NCBI GenBank assembly: GCA_021160155.1
Contig: JAGHDB010000323.1
Coordinates: forward strand, 1-5,956
Source of the DNA: Bacteroidales bacterium
GTDB lineage: Bacteria; Bacteroidota; Bacteroidia; Bacteroidales; UBA12481
Length of the DNA: 5,956 nucleotides
Reading direction: 5' to 3'
Below, piece after piece: positions 5,564 through 5,956 of this stretch. Position 1 is the stretch's first letter; each line of letters opens with the position of its first letter. Made by a program: the position numbers and the translations under genes. Under the pieces are notes generated by a model. The model worked only from the letters and a program-made list of their open reading frames with translations, was not told the DNA's origin and did not search any database.

Positions 5564-5956
5564 TTATTTATTTGGTCTTGTTCCCAGGTCCAGGACGAGG
5601 GAACCTCCGTTGATGATATCCTGATGTTTGAGGATATATCCTGTTAATTCTTTGCCATTCAGCGTTACATGCTGGATGTATTTGTTTTGACGGGATACAA
5701 AGGGGACACTGATCACGAATTTTTTACCGTGACCTACATCGATCCGGATTTCCTCAAAGATCGGACTTCCCAGTACGTACTCCGGTTTGCCGGGTGTTAC
5801 GGGATAAAATCCCATGGCACTGAAAACATACCATGAAGAGAGGGCTCCTCCGTCTTCATCGCCGCAGATGCCCATCAGATCATTTCTGAACCAGGTATCC
5901 ATCAGTTGTCGCACGCGTTTTTGCGTTTTCCAGGGTGCTCCGGCCAGGGTATAGAG
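5564..5956 (-). CDS. GH92 family alpha-mannosidase, C-terminal part only
   Basis: The frame is open from the right edge to a TAA at 5564-5566, giving the last 130 residues of a protein usually about 700-800 long. GH92 enzymes are calcium-dependent exo-alpha-mannosidases that trim host or yeast mannans, normally exported to the periplasm or cell surface. Seen here: 'APWKTQKRVR' (7-16 of the visible part), 'GICGDEDGGALSSWYVFS' (29-46), which matches the conserved acidic segment of the catalytic domain, then 'MGFYPVTPG' and 'EYVLGSP'. The C-terminal beta-sandwich follows, with 'YIQHVTLNGKEL' and 'GGSLVLDLGTRPNK'. The protein stops right after 'PNK', where many homologues continue with a Trp-Gly segment, so the tail looks slightly short. 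A GTG inside the visible part is not the real start. The gene is upstream of and parallel to the lacI operon, and may supply its sugar. Confidence 0.92.
   Translation of the reverse strand, partial: LYTLAGAPWKTQKRVRQLMDTWFRNDLMGICGDEDGGALSSWYVFSAMGFYPVTPGKPEYVLGSPIFEEIRIDVGHGKKFVISVPFVSRQNKYIQHVTLNGKELTGYILKHQDIINGGSLVLDLGTRPNK

Noticed and set aside
5273..5624. Three overlapping plus-strand open frames with 'WMLDVGYWMLDI' translations
   Set aside because: They are read-through of the stop-free 7-bp repeat and overlap the lacI control region; the peptide is repetitive in every frame and has no independent coding signal.

Overview
The window reads as part of a Bacteroidota chromosome, probably a Bacteroidales or Marinilabiliales polysaccharide degrader. 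This is inferred from the end of a GH92 alpha-mannosidase gene, start codons without clear Shine-Dalgarno sequences, a TAnnTTTG-type promoter element, a LacI regulator with the 'VSPGTVDRV' recognition helix, and intergenic tandem heptads. No species can be named. There is no rRNA, tRNA, CRISPR array, transposase or phage gene.

All six genes lie on the minus strand, so the window is transcribed from right to left. In that order they are: the 3' end of a GH92 glycosidase (5564-5956, cut by the right edge); a 133-bp array of nineteen 7-bp units (5422-5554); an 18-bp perfect palindrome and a promoter-like element; a LacI-family repressor (4263-5324); an SDR oxidoreductase of the D-mannonate/fructuronate type (3376-4266); a phosphofructokinase with pyrophosphate-type residues (2042-3337); a short 9-bp repeat array (1972-2025); a HAD-family hydrolase (1048-1929); and a LarA-like nickel-pincer racemase/epimerase (1-1041, cut by the left edge).

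The five genes from lacI to larA-like look like one operon. lacI and the SDR gene overlap by ATGA, the SDR-PFK gap is 38 bp, the HAD-LarA gap is 6 bp, and only the PFK-HAD gap is longer (112 bp, holding the 9-bp repeats). The regulator appears to control its own operon: the palindrome has the central CpG expected of LacI operators and covers the -33 region of the predicted promoter.

The gene set suggests a sugar-acid pathway that I cannot match to a textbook route. A LarA homologue could epimerise an aldonate at C2, for example gluconate to mannonate. The SDR could oxidise mannonate to fructuronate, or run in reverse. The PFK-like kinase and the HAD phosphatase would add and remove phosphate on an unknown sugar. 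Family assignments are strong; substrates and the pathway are inference.
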